This document shows positions 1 through 12,000 of a stretch of DNA of 64,000 nt, piece after piece. The translations under genes and the position numbers were made by a program. The notes beneath the pieces were generated by a model. The model ran no database searches and was not told the DNA's origin. It saw nothing but the letters and a program-made list of their open reading frames with translations. Each line of letters opens with the position of its first letter. Positions within the stretch are counted from its first letter, which is position 1. The stretch covers positions 18,330,694 through 18,394,693 of the forward strand of contig CM053337.1 in assembly GCA_028583605.1 (NCBI GenBank), written 5' to 3'. Origin of the DNA: Dastarcus helophoroides (Eukaryota; Arthropoda; Insecta; Coleoptera; Bothrideridae).

Positions 1-1700
1 ATCAGTATTTCGGTAGTTTGATCACGAAAAATTCTATAAAATTCACGTGCCCTTGGAGGTGGGCAGAAAAAATACTTTTATGTTAAAAAGTTGAGTATTT
101 GGTGATTCATCAGTATTGCTATTGTTTTCCCACGAAATCTTCTCTAAAATTCAAAAATGTTCCCATTGGAAATCCTGATCAAAATAATTTTGGGCTAATA
201 ATGGGCATTTAGTCGTTCATCAATATTTCAGTTGTTTGGTCATGAAAACTGCTCTAAAAGTCGCAGATATGCTCTTGGAGGATCATATGCAAAATAATAT
301 TAGGTTAAAAAGTTAAGTATTTGGTGGTTCATCAGTATCGCAGTTGTTTTCCCAAGAAATCTTCTCTACAATTCGCCAATGTTTTTTACGGGATCCTGAT
401 TAAAATTTTGAGCTAAAACGTTGAATGCTCATCAGTATTTCAGTTGTTTGGTCACGAAAAATTCTCTAAAATTCACAAATGTGCTCTTGGAGGGCCACTA
501 CCAAAATAATATTATATTAAAAAGTTGGTTATTTTGTGGTTCATCAGTATCGCTATCGTTTTCCCACGAAACCTTCTCTAAAATGCAAAAATGTTCCCAT
601 GAGAGATCCTGATCAAAATAATTTTGGGTTAAAAATGGGGATTTAGTAGTTCATCGGTATTTCAGTTGTTTGGTCATGAAAACTACTCTAAAAGTCGCAG
701 ATATGCTCTTGAAGGATCATAAGCAAAATAATATTAGGTTAAATAGTTAAGTATTTGGTGGTTCATCAGTATCGGAGTTGTTTTCCCAAGAAATCTTCTC
801 TACAATTCGCCAATGTTTTTTACGGGATCCTCCATGAGAGATCCTCATCAAAATAATTTTGGGTTAAAAATGGGGATTTAGTAGTTCATCAGTATTTCAG
901 TTGTTTGGTCATGAAAACTTCTCTAAAAGCTACAAATGTGCTCTTGGAGGTCCAAAGGCAAAATAATTTTATGTTAAAAAGTTGAGCAGGTGGTAGTTCA
1001 TCAATATTGCAATTGTTTTCCCACAAAATCTTCTCTACAATTCAAAAATGCTTCCATGGGAGATCCTGATCAAAATAATTTTGGCCTAAAAATGGGGATT
1101 TAGTAGTTTTTCAGTATTTCAGTTGTTTGATCATGAAAACTTCTCTAAAAGTCACAAATGTGCTCTTGGAGGTCCATATGCAAAATAATTCAATGTTAAA
1201 AAGTTGGGTAGTTGGTAGTTCATCAGTATTGCAATTGTTTTGCCATGAAATCATCTCTAAAATGCGCAAATCTTCTCATGGAGGATCCTAATCAAAATTT
1301 TGATTTAAACGGTTGGATATTTGATTTATTAGCATTTTAATTGTTTAGTCATGAAACATTCTCTAAAATACACAAATGTGCTCTTGGAGGTTCTTAGACA
1401 AAAAAATATTATGTTAAAAAGTTGACTATTTGATGGTTCATGAGTATTGCGATTGTTTTTCCATGAAATCTTCTATAAAATGCACAAATGGTCTCTTACG
1501 AGCATCTTGATCAAAATAATTTTTAGCAAAAACTTTGAAGATTTAGTAGTTTATCAGTATTTCAGTTGCTTTGAAACGAAGAATTCTCTAAAATTCAAAA
1601 ATGTGCTCTTGGAGGTGAATAAGCAAAACAATCATTTGTTAAAAAGTTGGATATTTGGTGGTTCATAAGTATTGAAGTTGTTTTCCCATAAAATTTTCCC
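1..1700. repeat. tandem repeat, ~225-bp period with two similar halves
   Basis: The phrase CATCAGTATTTCAGTTGTTT recurs about every 225 bp (near 1, 217, 425, 651, 885, 1107, 1324, 1551). A diverged half-unit with CAGTATTGCAATTGTTTTCC lies between. Copies contain a GTGCTCTTGGAGG and GATCCTGATCAAAAT landmark. It lies in the talin intron after exon 22 and continues to the window edge. 1700-2030 is AT-rich with nothing recognised. Confidence 0.85.
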
Positions 1701-2029
1701 TACAGAGTTATTTAATTTCAAAATTTTAAAAGGAAGGTCAATTTTGACGATAGAATTTGGAGAAAACAAATCGAAATTTTAGTATAAAATAGAAATTCCA
1801 AGTTAAAATTTGAAAAAGGCCAAAATTCCAGAAGTCTCAGATAAGAAGCTAAGTTCTACTGGAATTCTAATTTTTTTCTAAATCTGAAGTCAACATTTCA
1901 AATTACTTTTGTACCTATTTGGGCCATAAATTGAAACTTTTGGTTCTCTCCCTGAAATTACTAAAAAATGAGTCGAAATTCGCGAAGTGTGTAAAAATTT
2001 TGATATGAAAATCTTTTTGCTAAAAAGTT

Positions 2030-2880
2030 AAAAAGCTGCGTTTTTTCCAAAATTTCTACTTTTTTCGAAATCTGAAATCAACATTTTAAATTTTCTTTCT
2101 GAAATGACAAAGTTAAATATGCTGCTAAAAGAGACATTAAAGTCCAAATTTGGGAAAGAAATAAAAGTTTGATATGAACATCTTTTGGGAAAAATAGAAA
2201 TTTCAAAAAAGTAGACATTCTGAGAAAGAAGTTGAAACAAATGCCTATTTCTTTTTGAAATCTGAAACATGTTGCTAAAAGAGAGATTCAAGTTCAAATT
2301 TGGGAAAGAAATAACAGTTTGATATGAACATCTTTCGGGAAAAATTGAATTTTCAAAAAAGTAGACATTCTGAGAAAGAACTTGAAACAAATGTTTAATT
2401 TTTTCGAAATCTGAAACATGTTGCTAAAAGGACATTAAAGTCCAAATTTGGGGAAGAAATAAAAGTTTCATGTCAAACTTTTATTTCTTTCCCAAATTTG
2501 GGAATAATAGAATTTTCAAAAAATAGACATTCTGAGAAAGAAGTTGACACAAATGTCTATTTTTTCGAAATCTGAAACATGTTGCTAAAAGACATTAAAA
2601 TTCAAATTTGGGAAAGAAATAAAAGTTTGATATGAACATCTTTTGGGAAAAATAGAATTTTCAAAAAATAGACATTCTGAGAAAGAAGTTGAAACAAATG
2701 TCTATTTTTTTCGAACTCTGAAACATGTTGCTAAAAAAGACATTAAAATTCAAATTTGGGAAAGAAATAAAAGTTTGATATGAACATCTTTTGGAAAAAA
2801 TAGAAATTTCAAAAAAGTAGACATTCTGAGAAAGAAGTTGAAACCAATGTCTATTTTTTTCGAAATCTGAAACATTCAAC
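2030..2880. repeat. tandem repeat, ~145-160-bp period
   Basis: Five or more units carry GAAACATGTTGCTAAAA, TTTGGGAAAGAAATAAAAG and GTAGACATTCTGAGAAAG. The phrase GAAACATGTTGC recurs near 2267, 2411, 2574 and 2720. The array ends 30 bp before the donor of talin exon 22. Open frames through it are repeat shadows. Confidence 0.8.
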
Positions 2881-2908
2881 AAACTGGAATTCTCGTATCT
2901 TTACTCAC

Positions 2909-3025
2909 TTTCATTTCTTGCCCAATGGCTTCCACAGTCGATTCCAAAGCTCTCGTGCCTCGTGTGTGTTCATCTTCGACAGATTTGACGGTTTTTAGCA
3001 GATTTGTAACGTTGGTCACCATATC
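2909..3025 (-). CDS. rhea: talin exon 22: rod bundle R12, start
   Basis: 117 nt, 39 codons, phase 0 at both ends. It reads DMVTNVTNLLKTVKSVEDE, then TRGTRALESTVEAIGQEMK (residues 2135-2173), matching VMVTNVTSLLKTVKAVEDEA in vertebrate talin. Acceptor TTTTAG, donor GTGAGT. It is the last talin exon visible; nothing to its left in the window resembles the rest of R12 or the I/LWEQ actin-binding module. Confidence 0.94.
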
Positions 3026-6000
3026 CTAAAAAAAATAACAATTTTATTGATCGCTCTGGGATCAGTTTAAACAATCATGCATTTAGATTGTAATAGTACA
3101 AAATCCACGAAGCTGAAATGTAATGGGGTTAGTCAAAAAATCATGATAAGAAAAATAAATCGAGAAGAGATTCAGCCACCACAAATCACCAAAAAAACTG
3201 AAGAAGTCGAAATATACATACCATAGGGCGCGACAGTTCGTTCGTTCGGGGGACCAATCAATTAAATACAAATAGTGAACACACTGTTTATATTACGAAA
3301 TATAAGAATGCATAATTTATAAAAAATTGTGATAAGAAATTCGACACAACGCCGGTTATAATTAAAACAGTAAACACCAAAACACACAACGCTATTAGAA
3401 GTGACTAGAGAAAGAGAGTAAGTAGGTCATGATTTTTGACATTTGCGTTAGTTTCTGAAGCTAAACTAAAATTATGATACCGAATAAAATGTTATGATGC
3501 CGAGTACAACGTTACGATGCCGAGTACAAGGTTACGATGCTGATTTAAGCATTTGTTCAGCAGCAGAAAAAGTTCTGAGGCTGAGAAACCTGTTGATGTT
3601 AAATAAAACACTTTCTGATCCCGAACACAAGTGCTGATGCTGAGTGCTGATACCGAGAAAAATATTCTGATGCTGGGTAACGTTACATTACATTAAAAAA
3701 CTATTTGATACTGACACTGAGATCAAGTTCTTGTATTGAATAAAAAAATGTTGCTACTGAGCAAAAATTCTGATCCTGAAAAGTATTCCGCTGCTCCATC
3801 AATAATCTGAGGTCGCGTAGCAACGTTCTCCTGCTATTAGCAGAAGAACGTTGCTTACTTACTTATTAGTAAAAAAAATTGGCACTGAGCAAAATTTCTG
3901 ATCCTGGATACAAATTCTGACCCTGAGAAGCATTCTGCTGCTCAATCAATAATCTGAGGTCGCGTAACAACGTTTTTCTGTGAATAAGTGAACAAAAAAT
4001 TTGGCCCTAAGCAAAATTTCTGATCCTGGAAACAATTTCTGATCCCGGACACAAATTCTGGTCCCGAGAAGTATTCTGGTGCTCAATCAATAATCTGAGG
4101 TCGCGTAGCAACGTTCTTCTGCTAATAAGTAAAAACATTTTGGCAGTGAGCAAAATTTCTGATCTTGGACACAAATTCTGATCCTAAGAAGTATTCTGCT
4201 GCTCAATCAATATTCAGAGGTCGCGTAATAACGTTCTTCTGCTAATAAGTAAACAAAAAATTTGGCCCTGAACAAAATTTCTGATCCTGGAAACAATTTC
4301 GGATCCCGGACACAAATTCTGATCCTGAGAAGTATTCTGGTGGTCAATCAATAATCTGAGGTCGCGTAGCAACGTTCTTCTGCTAATAAGTAAAAACTTT
4401 CTGGCAGGGAGCAAAATTTCTGATCCTGGACATAAATTCTGATCTTAAGAAGTATTCTGCTGCTCAATCAATATTCAGAGGTCGCGTAACAACGTTTTTC
4501 TGCTAATAAGTGAACAAAAAATTTGGCCCTGAGCAAAATGTCTGATCCTGGGAACAATTTCTGATCCCGGACACAAATTCTGATCCTGAGAAGTATTCTG
4601 GTGCTCAATCAATAATCTGAGGTCGCGTAGCAACGTTCTCCTGCTAATAAGTAAAAACATTTTGGCAGTAAGCATAATTTCTGATCCTGGACATAAATTC
4701 TGATCTTAAGAAGTATTCTGCTGCTCAATCAATATTCAGAGGTCGCGTAACAACGTTTTTCTGCTAATAAGTGAACAAAAAATCTGGCCCTGAGCAAAAT
4801 GTCTGATCATGGAAACAATTTCTGATCCCGGACACGAATTATGATCCTGAGAAGTATTCTGGTGCTCAATCAATAATCTGAGGTCGCGTAGCAACGTTCT
4901 TCTGCTAATAAGTAAAAACATTTCTGGCAGGGAGCAAAATTTCTGATCCTGGACATAAATTCTGACCCTGAGAAGCATTCTGCTGCTCAATCAATAATCG
5001 GAGGTCGCGTAACAACGTTTTTCTGCTAATAACTGAACAAAAAATTTGGCCCTGAGTAAAATGTCTGATCATGGAAACAATTTCTGATCCCGGACACAAA
5101 TTCTGATCCTGAGCAGTATTCTGGTGCTCAATCAACTAATCTGAGGTCGCGTAGCAACGTTCTTCTGCTAATAAGTAAAAACTTTCTGGCACTGAGCAAA
5201 ATTTCTGATCCTGGACACAAATTCTGACCCTGAGAAGCATTCTGCTGCTCAATCAATAATCGGAGGTCGCGTAACAACGTTTTTCTGCTAATAACTGAAC
5301 AAAAAATTTGGCCCTGAGCAAAATGTCTGATCATGGAAACGATTTCTGATCCCGGACACAAATTCTGATCCCAAGAAGTATTCTGGTGCTCAATCAATAA
5401 TCTGAGGTCGCGTAGCAACGTTCTTCAGCTAATAAGTAAAAACATTTTGGCAGTGAGCAAAATTTCTGATCCTGGACATAAATTCTGATCTTAAGAAGTA
5501 TTCTGCTGCTCAATCAATAATCAGAGGTCGCGTAACAACGTTTTTCTGCTAATAAGTGAACAAAAAATCTGGCCCTGAGCAAAATGTCTGATCATGGAAA
5601 CAATTTCTGATCCCGGACACAAATTCTGATCCCGAGCAGTATTCTGGTGCTCAATCAACAATCTGAGGTCGCGTAGCAACGTTCTTCTGCTAATAAGTAA
5701 AAACTTTCTGGCAGTGAGCAAAATTTCTGATCCTGGACACAAATTCTGACCCTCAGGAGTATTCTGCTGCTCAATCAATAATCTGAGGTCGCGTAACAAC
5801 GTTCTTCTGCTATTAAGTAAACAAAAAATTTGGCCTTGAGCAGAATTTCTGATCTTGGAAACAATTTCAGATCCCGGACACAAATTCTGATCCTGAGAAG
5901 TATTCTGGTGCTCAATCAATAATCTGAGGTCGCGTAGCAGCGTTCTTCAGCTAATAAGTAAAAACATTTTGGCAGTGAGCAAAATTTCTGATCCTGGACA

Positions 6001-9000
6001 TAAATTTTGATCTTAAGAAGTATTCTGCTGCTCAATCAATAATCAGAGGTCGCGTAACAACGTTTTTCTACTAATAAGTGAACAAAAAATTTGGCCCTGA
6101 GCAAAATGTCTGATCATGGAAACAATTTCTGATCCCGGACATAAATTCTGATCCCAAGAAGTATTCTGGTGCTCAATCAATAATCTGAGGTCGCGTAGCG
6201 ACGTTCTTAAGCTAATAAGTAAAAATATTTTGGCAGTGAAGCAAATTTCTGATCATGGAAACAATTTCTGATCTCGGACACAAATTCTGATTCTGAGAAG
6301 TATTCTGGTGCTCAATCAATAATCTGACGTCTCGTAGCAACGTTCTTCTGCTAATAAGTAAAAACATTTTGGCAGTGAGCAAAATTTCTGATCCTGGACA
6401 TAAATTCTGATCCTGAACAAAATATCCAATCATTAGCAAGTCTCGATTGTAAGCAAAAATCTCGATTCTGATCAAAAATCTCGATTCTGAGCAAAAATCT
6501 CGATCTTTAGAAAAAATTCTGATCCCGAGCAGAAATTTTTTGATGCTCAGTAAAGAATCTTAGCCTTTCCTTTCGAAATTATTTTACCAATTTTCTCAAA
6601 ATTCGATTTATCTGAAAATTTTGAGTTTTTTTAATTCGTCTGTTTTCGAAATTTCAAATTTATTCTCAAAATTTAATTTTATCTAAAAAATTTGAAATTT
6701 TTATCGACATTTGGAACTTTTTTTGTTGACTTTTTCCTTGAAATGTTTCCTAAAATTTGACTTTTTCCCACTTCTCTGAAAAACTTCGACGTCTTTAAAA
6801 TCCGACACTTTTTTAAGCTTTCGGTTTATTTTTCCAATTTCTCTTTTATCTGACAATTTCAACATTTTTAAGTTTGTTTTGGGTTTCCATCTATTATCGA
6901 AATTCGACTTTTTTTCTGAAATGGTGTCCTTATTTGAGAACTTTGGACAAATTCATTTTTTTTAAATCATTTTTCCCAAGTTTTTTTCGAAATCTCTTCC
7001 TTTTTCTTAAAGTTCAGCTTTTTCTGGGAAATTCTGACCTTATTTTAAAGTAATAAACTTTTCTCGAAATTTTTTTAGAATTTTGTTTCGATATTATCTT
7101 CTAAATGTTCTCAAAATTCGAATTTATTTGAAGATTTGGATTATTTCCAAATCGTCTTGTTCTGGAAATTTCAAATTTATTCTCAAAATTAACTTTCTCT
7201 GAATTTTTTGTCGGAATTTCGAGCTTTTCTTAAAATTTTGACGTTTTCCTTGAAATTTTTCCCAAAATTGTACTGTTTTCTTCTACTCTGAAAAGACTTT
7301 TTTAAATTTCAACAATTGTTTCTAAACTTTCAGTTTATTCTTACAATTTCTCTTTTCGAAATTTTGCAATTTTTCGAAAAATTCAAAACTGTCTAAAAAT
7401 TTCAGGTTTTTAAATTGGTTTTAGGTTCTATCTATTGTCGAAATTCGACGCTTTTTTTCTAAAATTTTGCCATCTTTGAGAACTTTCGATAAATCCATTT
7501 TTTGTCAAAATTTCCTTTTTCCGAATTGAACAAATTCGTGTTTTTAAACTCTTTATTTTTTCCAATTTTTTCGAAATCTCTTTTCGTTTTTCTCAAAATT
7601 TGGCTTTTTGTAGGAAATTTTAACCTTTTTTTTAAAGTTCAACACGTCTCGAAATTTTCTTGGAATTTTCTTTCCAAATTATTTTACCAATTTTCTCAAA
7701 ATTCGAATTTATCTGAAAATTTTGAGTTTTTTTTTAATTCATCTTGTTCTCGAAATTGCACATTTATTTCTAAAATTTAGCTTTCTCTGGAAAATTGCAA
7801 TTTTGTATCGAAATTTCGAGTTGTTCTAAAATTTTTCTATGAAATTTTCTTCCTAAAATTAAACTTTTTTCTTCTTCACTGAAAAACTTCAACTTTTTTA
7901 GAGATCGACAATCTTTTCTAAGCTTCCAGTTGATTTTTACGACTTCTCTTTTCGAACTTTTATTACTTTAAAAAAATTCATAATTGTCTAAAAATTTCAC
8001 ACTTTTCATTTGTCCTGAGTTTCAATCTATTGTCGAAATTCGACGTTTTTTTTCTGAAATTTTGCCCTTATTTGAGAACTTTGGACAAATTCATTTTTTT
8101 AAAATCATTTTTCCCAATTTTTTTCGAGATCTCTTAGTTTACTTAAAATTCTGCTTTTTCTGGGAAATTCTAACCTTTTTTTAAAGTAATAAACTTTTCT
8201 CGAAATTTTCTTATAATTTTCTTTTGAAATTATCTTACAAATGTTCTCAAAATTCGAATTTATTTGAAGATTTGGATTTTTTCTAAATCGTCTTGTTCTG
8301 GAAATTTCCAATTTATTCTCAAAATTTAACTTTCTCTGAATTTTTTGTCGGAATTTCGAGCTTTCTTAAACTTTTGACGTTTTCCTTGAAATTTTTTCTA
8401 AAATTGGACTGTTTTCTTCTACTTTGAAAAGACTTTTTTAAATTTCAACAATTTTTTCTAAGCTTTCATTTTATTCTTACAATTTCTGTTTTCGAAATTT
8501 TGCAATTTTTCGAAAAATTCAAAACTGTCTAAAAATTTCAGGTTTTTAAATTTGTTTTAGGTTTCAATCTATTGTCGAAATTCGACGTTTTTTTCTAAAA
8601 TGTTGCCATCTTTAAGAACTTTCTATAAATTCATTTTTTTTCGAAATTCCCTTTTTCCGAATTGGACAAATTCATTTCTTTTAAACTCTTCATTTTTCCC
8701 AATTTTTTCGAAATCTCTTCCTTTTTCTCTAAATTTGGCTTTTCTGGGAAATTCTAACCTTTTTTTAAAGTTCAACACTTCTCGAAATTTTCTTGGAATT
8801 TTCTTTCCAAATTATTTTAATAAATTTTTCAAAATTCGAATTTATCTGAAAATTTGGAATATTTTTTAATTGGTCTTGTACTCGAAATTGCACATTTATT
8901 TTCAAAATTTAGCTTTCTCTGGAAAATTGCAATTTTGTATTGAATTTTCGAGTTGTTCTAAACCTTTTCCATGAAATTTTCTTCCTAAAATTACACTTTT

Positions 9001-12000
9001 TTCTTCTTCACTGAGAAACTTCAACTTTTTTAGAGATCGACAATCTTTTTTAAGCTTCCAGTTGATTTTTACGACTTCTCTTTTCGAAGTTTTATTACTT
9101 TAAAAAAATTCAAAATTGTCTAAAAATTTCAGGTTTTTCATTTGTCCTGAGTTTCAATCTATTGTCGAAATTAGACCTTTTTTTTTGAAATTTTGCCCTT
9201 ATTTGAAAACTTTGGACAAATTCATTTTTTTTAAATCATTTTTCCCAATTTTTTTCGAAATCTCTTCCTTTTTCTTAAAATTCAGCTTTTTCTGGGAAAT
9301 TCTGACCTTTTTTTAAAGTAATAAACTTTTCTCGAAATTTTTTTTTAATTTCTTTCGAAATTATCTTACAAATGTTCTCAAAATTCGAATTTATCTGAAG
9401 ATTTGGAGTTTTTCTAAATCGTTCTGGAAATTTCAAATTTATTCTCAAAATTTAACTTTCTCCGAATTTTTTGTCGGAATTTCGAGCTTTTCTCAAAATT
9501 TTGACTTTTTCCTCCTCGTAATTTTTCCTAAAATTGGACTGTTTTCTTCTACTTTGAAAAGACTATTTTAAATTTCAACAATTTTTTCTAAGCTTTCAGT
9601 TTATTCTTACAATTTCTCTTTTCGAAATTTTGCAATTTTTCGAAAAATTCAAAACTGTCTAAAAATTTCAGGTTTTTAAATTGGTTTTAGGTTTTAATCT
9701 ATTGTCGAAATTCGACGTTTTTTTTTTCTAAAATTTTGCCATCTTTGAGAACTTTCGATAAATTCATTTTTTTTTCGAAATTTCCTTTTTTCGAATTGGA
9801 CAAATTCATTTTTTTTTAAACTCTTCATTTATCCCAATTTTTTCGAAATCTCTTCCTTGTGCTCAAAATTTGGCTTTTTCTGGGAAATTTTGACCTTTTT
9901 TTAAAGTTCGACACGTCTCGAAATTTTCTTGGAATTTTCTTTCCAAATTGTTTTGCCAATTTTCTCAAAATTCGAATTTACCTGAAAATTTGGAGTTTTG
10001 TTTTAATTCGTCTTGTTCTCGAAATTGCACATTTATTTTCAAAATTTAGCTTTCTCTGGAAAATTACAATTTTGTATCGAAATTTCGAGTTTTTCTAAAC
10101 TTTTTCCATGAAAATTTCTTCCTAAAATTACACTTTTTTCTTCGTCACTGAAAAACTTCAACTTTTTTAGAGATCGACAATCTTTTTTAAGCTTCCAGTT
10201 GATTTTTACGACTTCTCTTTTCGAACTTTTATTACTTTAAAAAAATTCAAAATTGTCTAAAAATTTCAGGTTTTTCATTTGTCCTGAGTTTCAATCTATT
10301 GTCAAAATTCGACGTTTTTTTTCTGAAATTTTGCCCTTATTTGAGAACTTTGGATATATTCATTTTTTTAAAATCATTTTTCCCAATTTTTTTTCGAGAT
10401 CTCTTCGTTTACTTAAAATTCAGCTTTTTCTGGGAAATTCTAACCTTTTTTTAAAGTAATAAACTTTTCTCGGAATTTTCTTAGAATTTACCTTCGAAAT
10501 TATCTTACAAATGTTCTCAAAATTCGAATTTATCTGAAGATTTGGATTTTTTCCAAATCTTCTTGTTCTGGAAATTTCCAATTTATTCTCAAAATTTAAC
10601 TTTCTCTGAATTTTTTGTCGGAATTTCGAGCTTTTCTCAAAATTTTGACCTTTTCCTTGTAATTTTTCCTAAAATTGGACTGTTTTCTTCTACTTTGAAA
10701 AGACTTTTTTAAATTTCAACAATTTTTTCCAAGTTTTCAGTTTATTCTTAGAATTTCTCTTTTCGAAATTTTTTAATTTTTCAAAAAATTCAAAACTGTC
10801 TAAAAATTTCAGGTTTTTAAATTTGATTTAGGTTTCAATCTATATATAAATTCATTTTTTTTTTCGAAATTTCCTTTTTCCGAATTGGACAAATTCATTT
10901 TTTTTAAACTCTTCATTTATCCCAATTTTTTCGAAATCTCTTCCTTTTTCTCAAAATTTGGCTTTTTCTGGGTAATTTTAACCTTATTTTAAAGTTCAAC
11001 ACGATCAAATGTGAAAAATCATGACTTTACTGGGGGATATCTAAGCGGCAAGAAGACATTGAGTGATGTCTGACTGCAAGTCCGAGCTTATGTTCTCCTT
11101 GCTGTCGCTCAGCAATCGCAAAAGCTCCTCCTCTTGATCGGAAACCCACCAATCGGTGTCCGAATCCAGCACCTGTTTCGGATCAAAACATGTGTTAAAA
11201 ACCACCACCTTTTGGAACACTCTGTCTTTTAGTTAAAAATGTCTAGGTTGTGGTAGGTGGACTTTAAACTGTAACATGTTTTGACGACTTTTTTGTTATT
11301 ATTTGGCCCTGTATTACATATTAGAGGTTTTATTTAAATAAACTTCAGTTTTGTATAGCATGGTGTTATTTAAATGATTGTATTAATGAAGATTAATTTA
11401 AAGTCCACCCATTTGGTTAATCTGAAACATCTAGAGATTACACACATGCAAAACAAAACTAAAATTTAGTTATTACACCAAGAATTTAATGTAAAACAGT
11501 GACATTGTTTTTCAGCCGGGACGAACTAATAATCTATTAAAACAGTTTTCATTTTGACTACAAATCCTGACCACTTTTTTTTTAATTTGAAACTTGAACT
11601 TTTTCCCTAGAATTTAGGCTCGAGACAAATCCTCACTTTATAAATCAAGAGTTTCTTCCCAAATTTAATTAATGTTTTGGTCAATTTTCTTAATTTTTGG
11701 TTCTTAAAAGTACAATCTCAACTTCAAGAAAAGAAATCGTTCTTAATCACTTTTGCTATGTAAATTGTGTACAATCTAAGAAAAATAATGTCACAGAAAC
11801 TGGTCCCAAATTATTACTACAATCTACTTATATTTTATACTCTAATATTACAAAGAAAAATTACATTTGATATAAACGTTGTATTTATTGAACCACCGAA
11901 GCAACTTTTTTTATTTATCATAATAAATTGAATTAACATATTAATTCAAGAAATAACATTTAATATATAGAACGTAATTCTTCAAACTACAAATATAGCA

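Noticed and set aside
3480..6440. CRISPR-like regular repeats
   Set aside because: Units are contiguous with no unique spacers, in an animal gene intron.
4214..6475. Series of similar minus-strand frames with CPGSEI and ISRRTLLRDL
   Set aside because: They follow the 261-bp satellite unit and change frame with it; no start, splice or domain signal.
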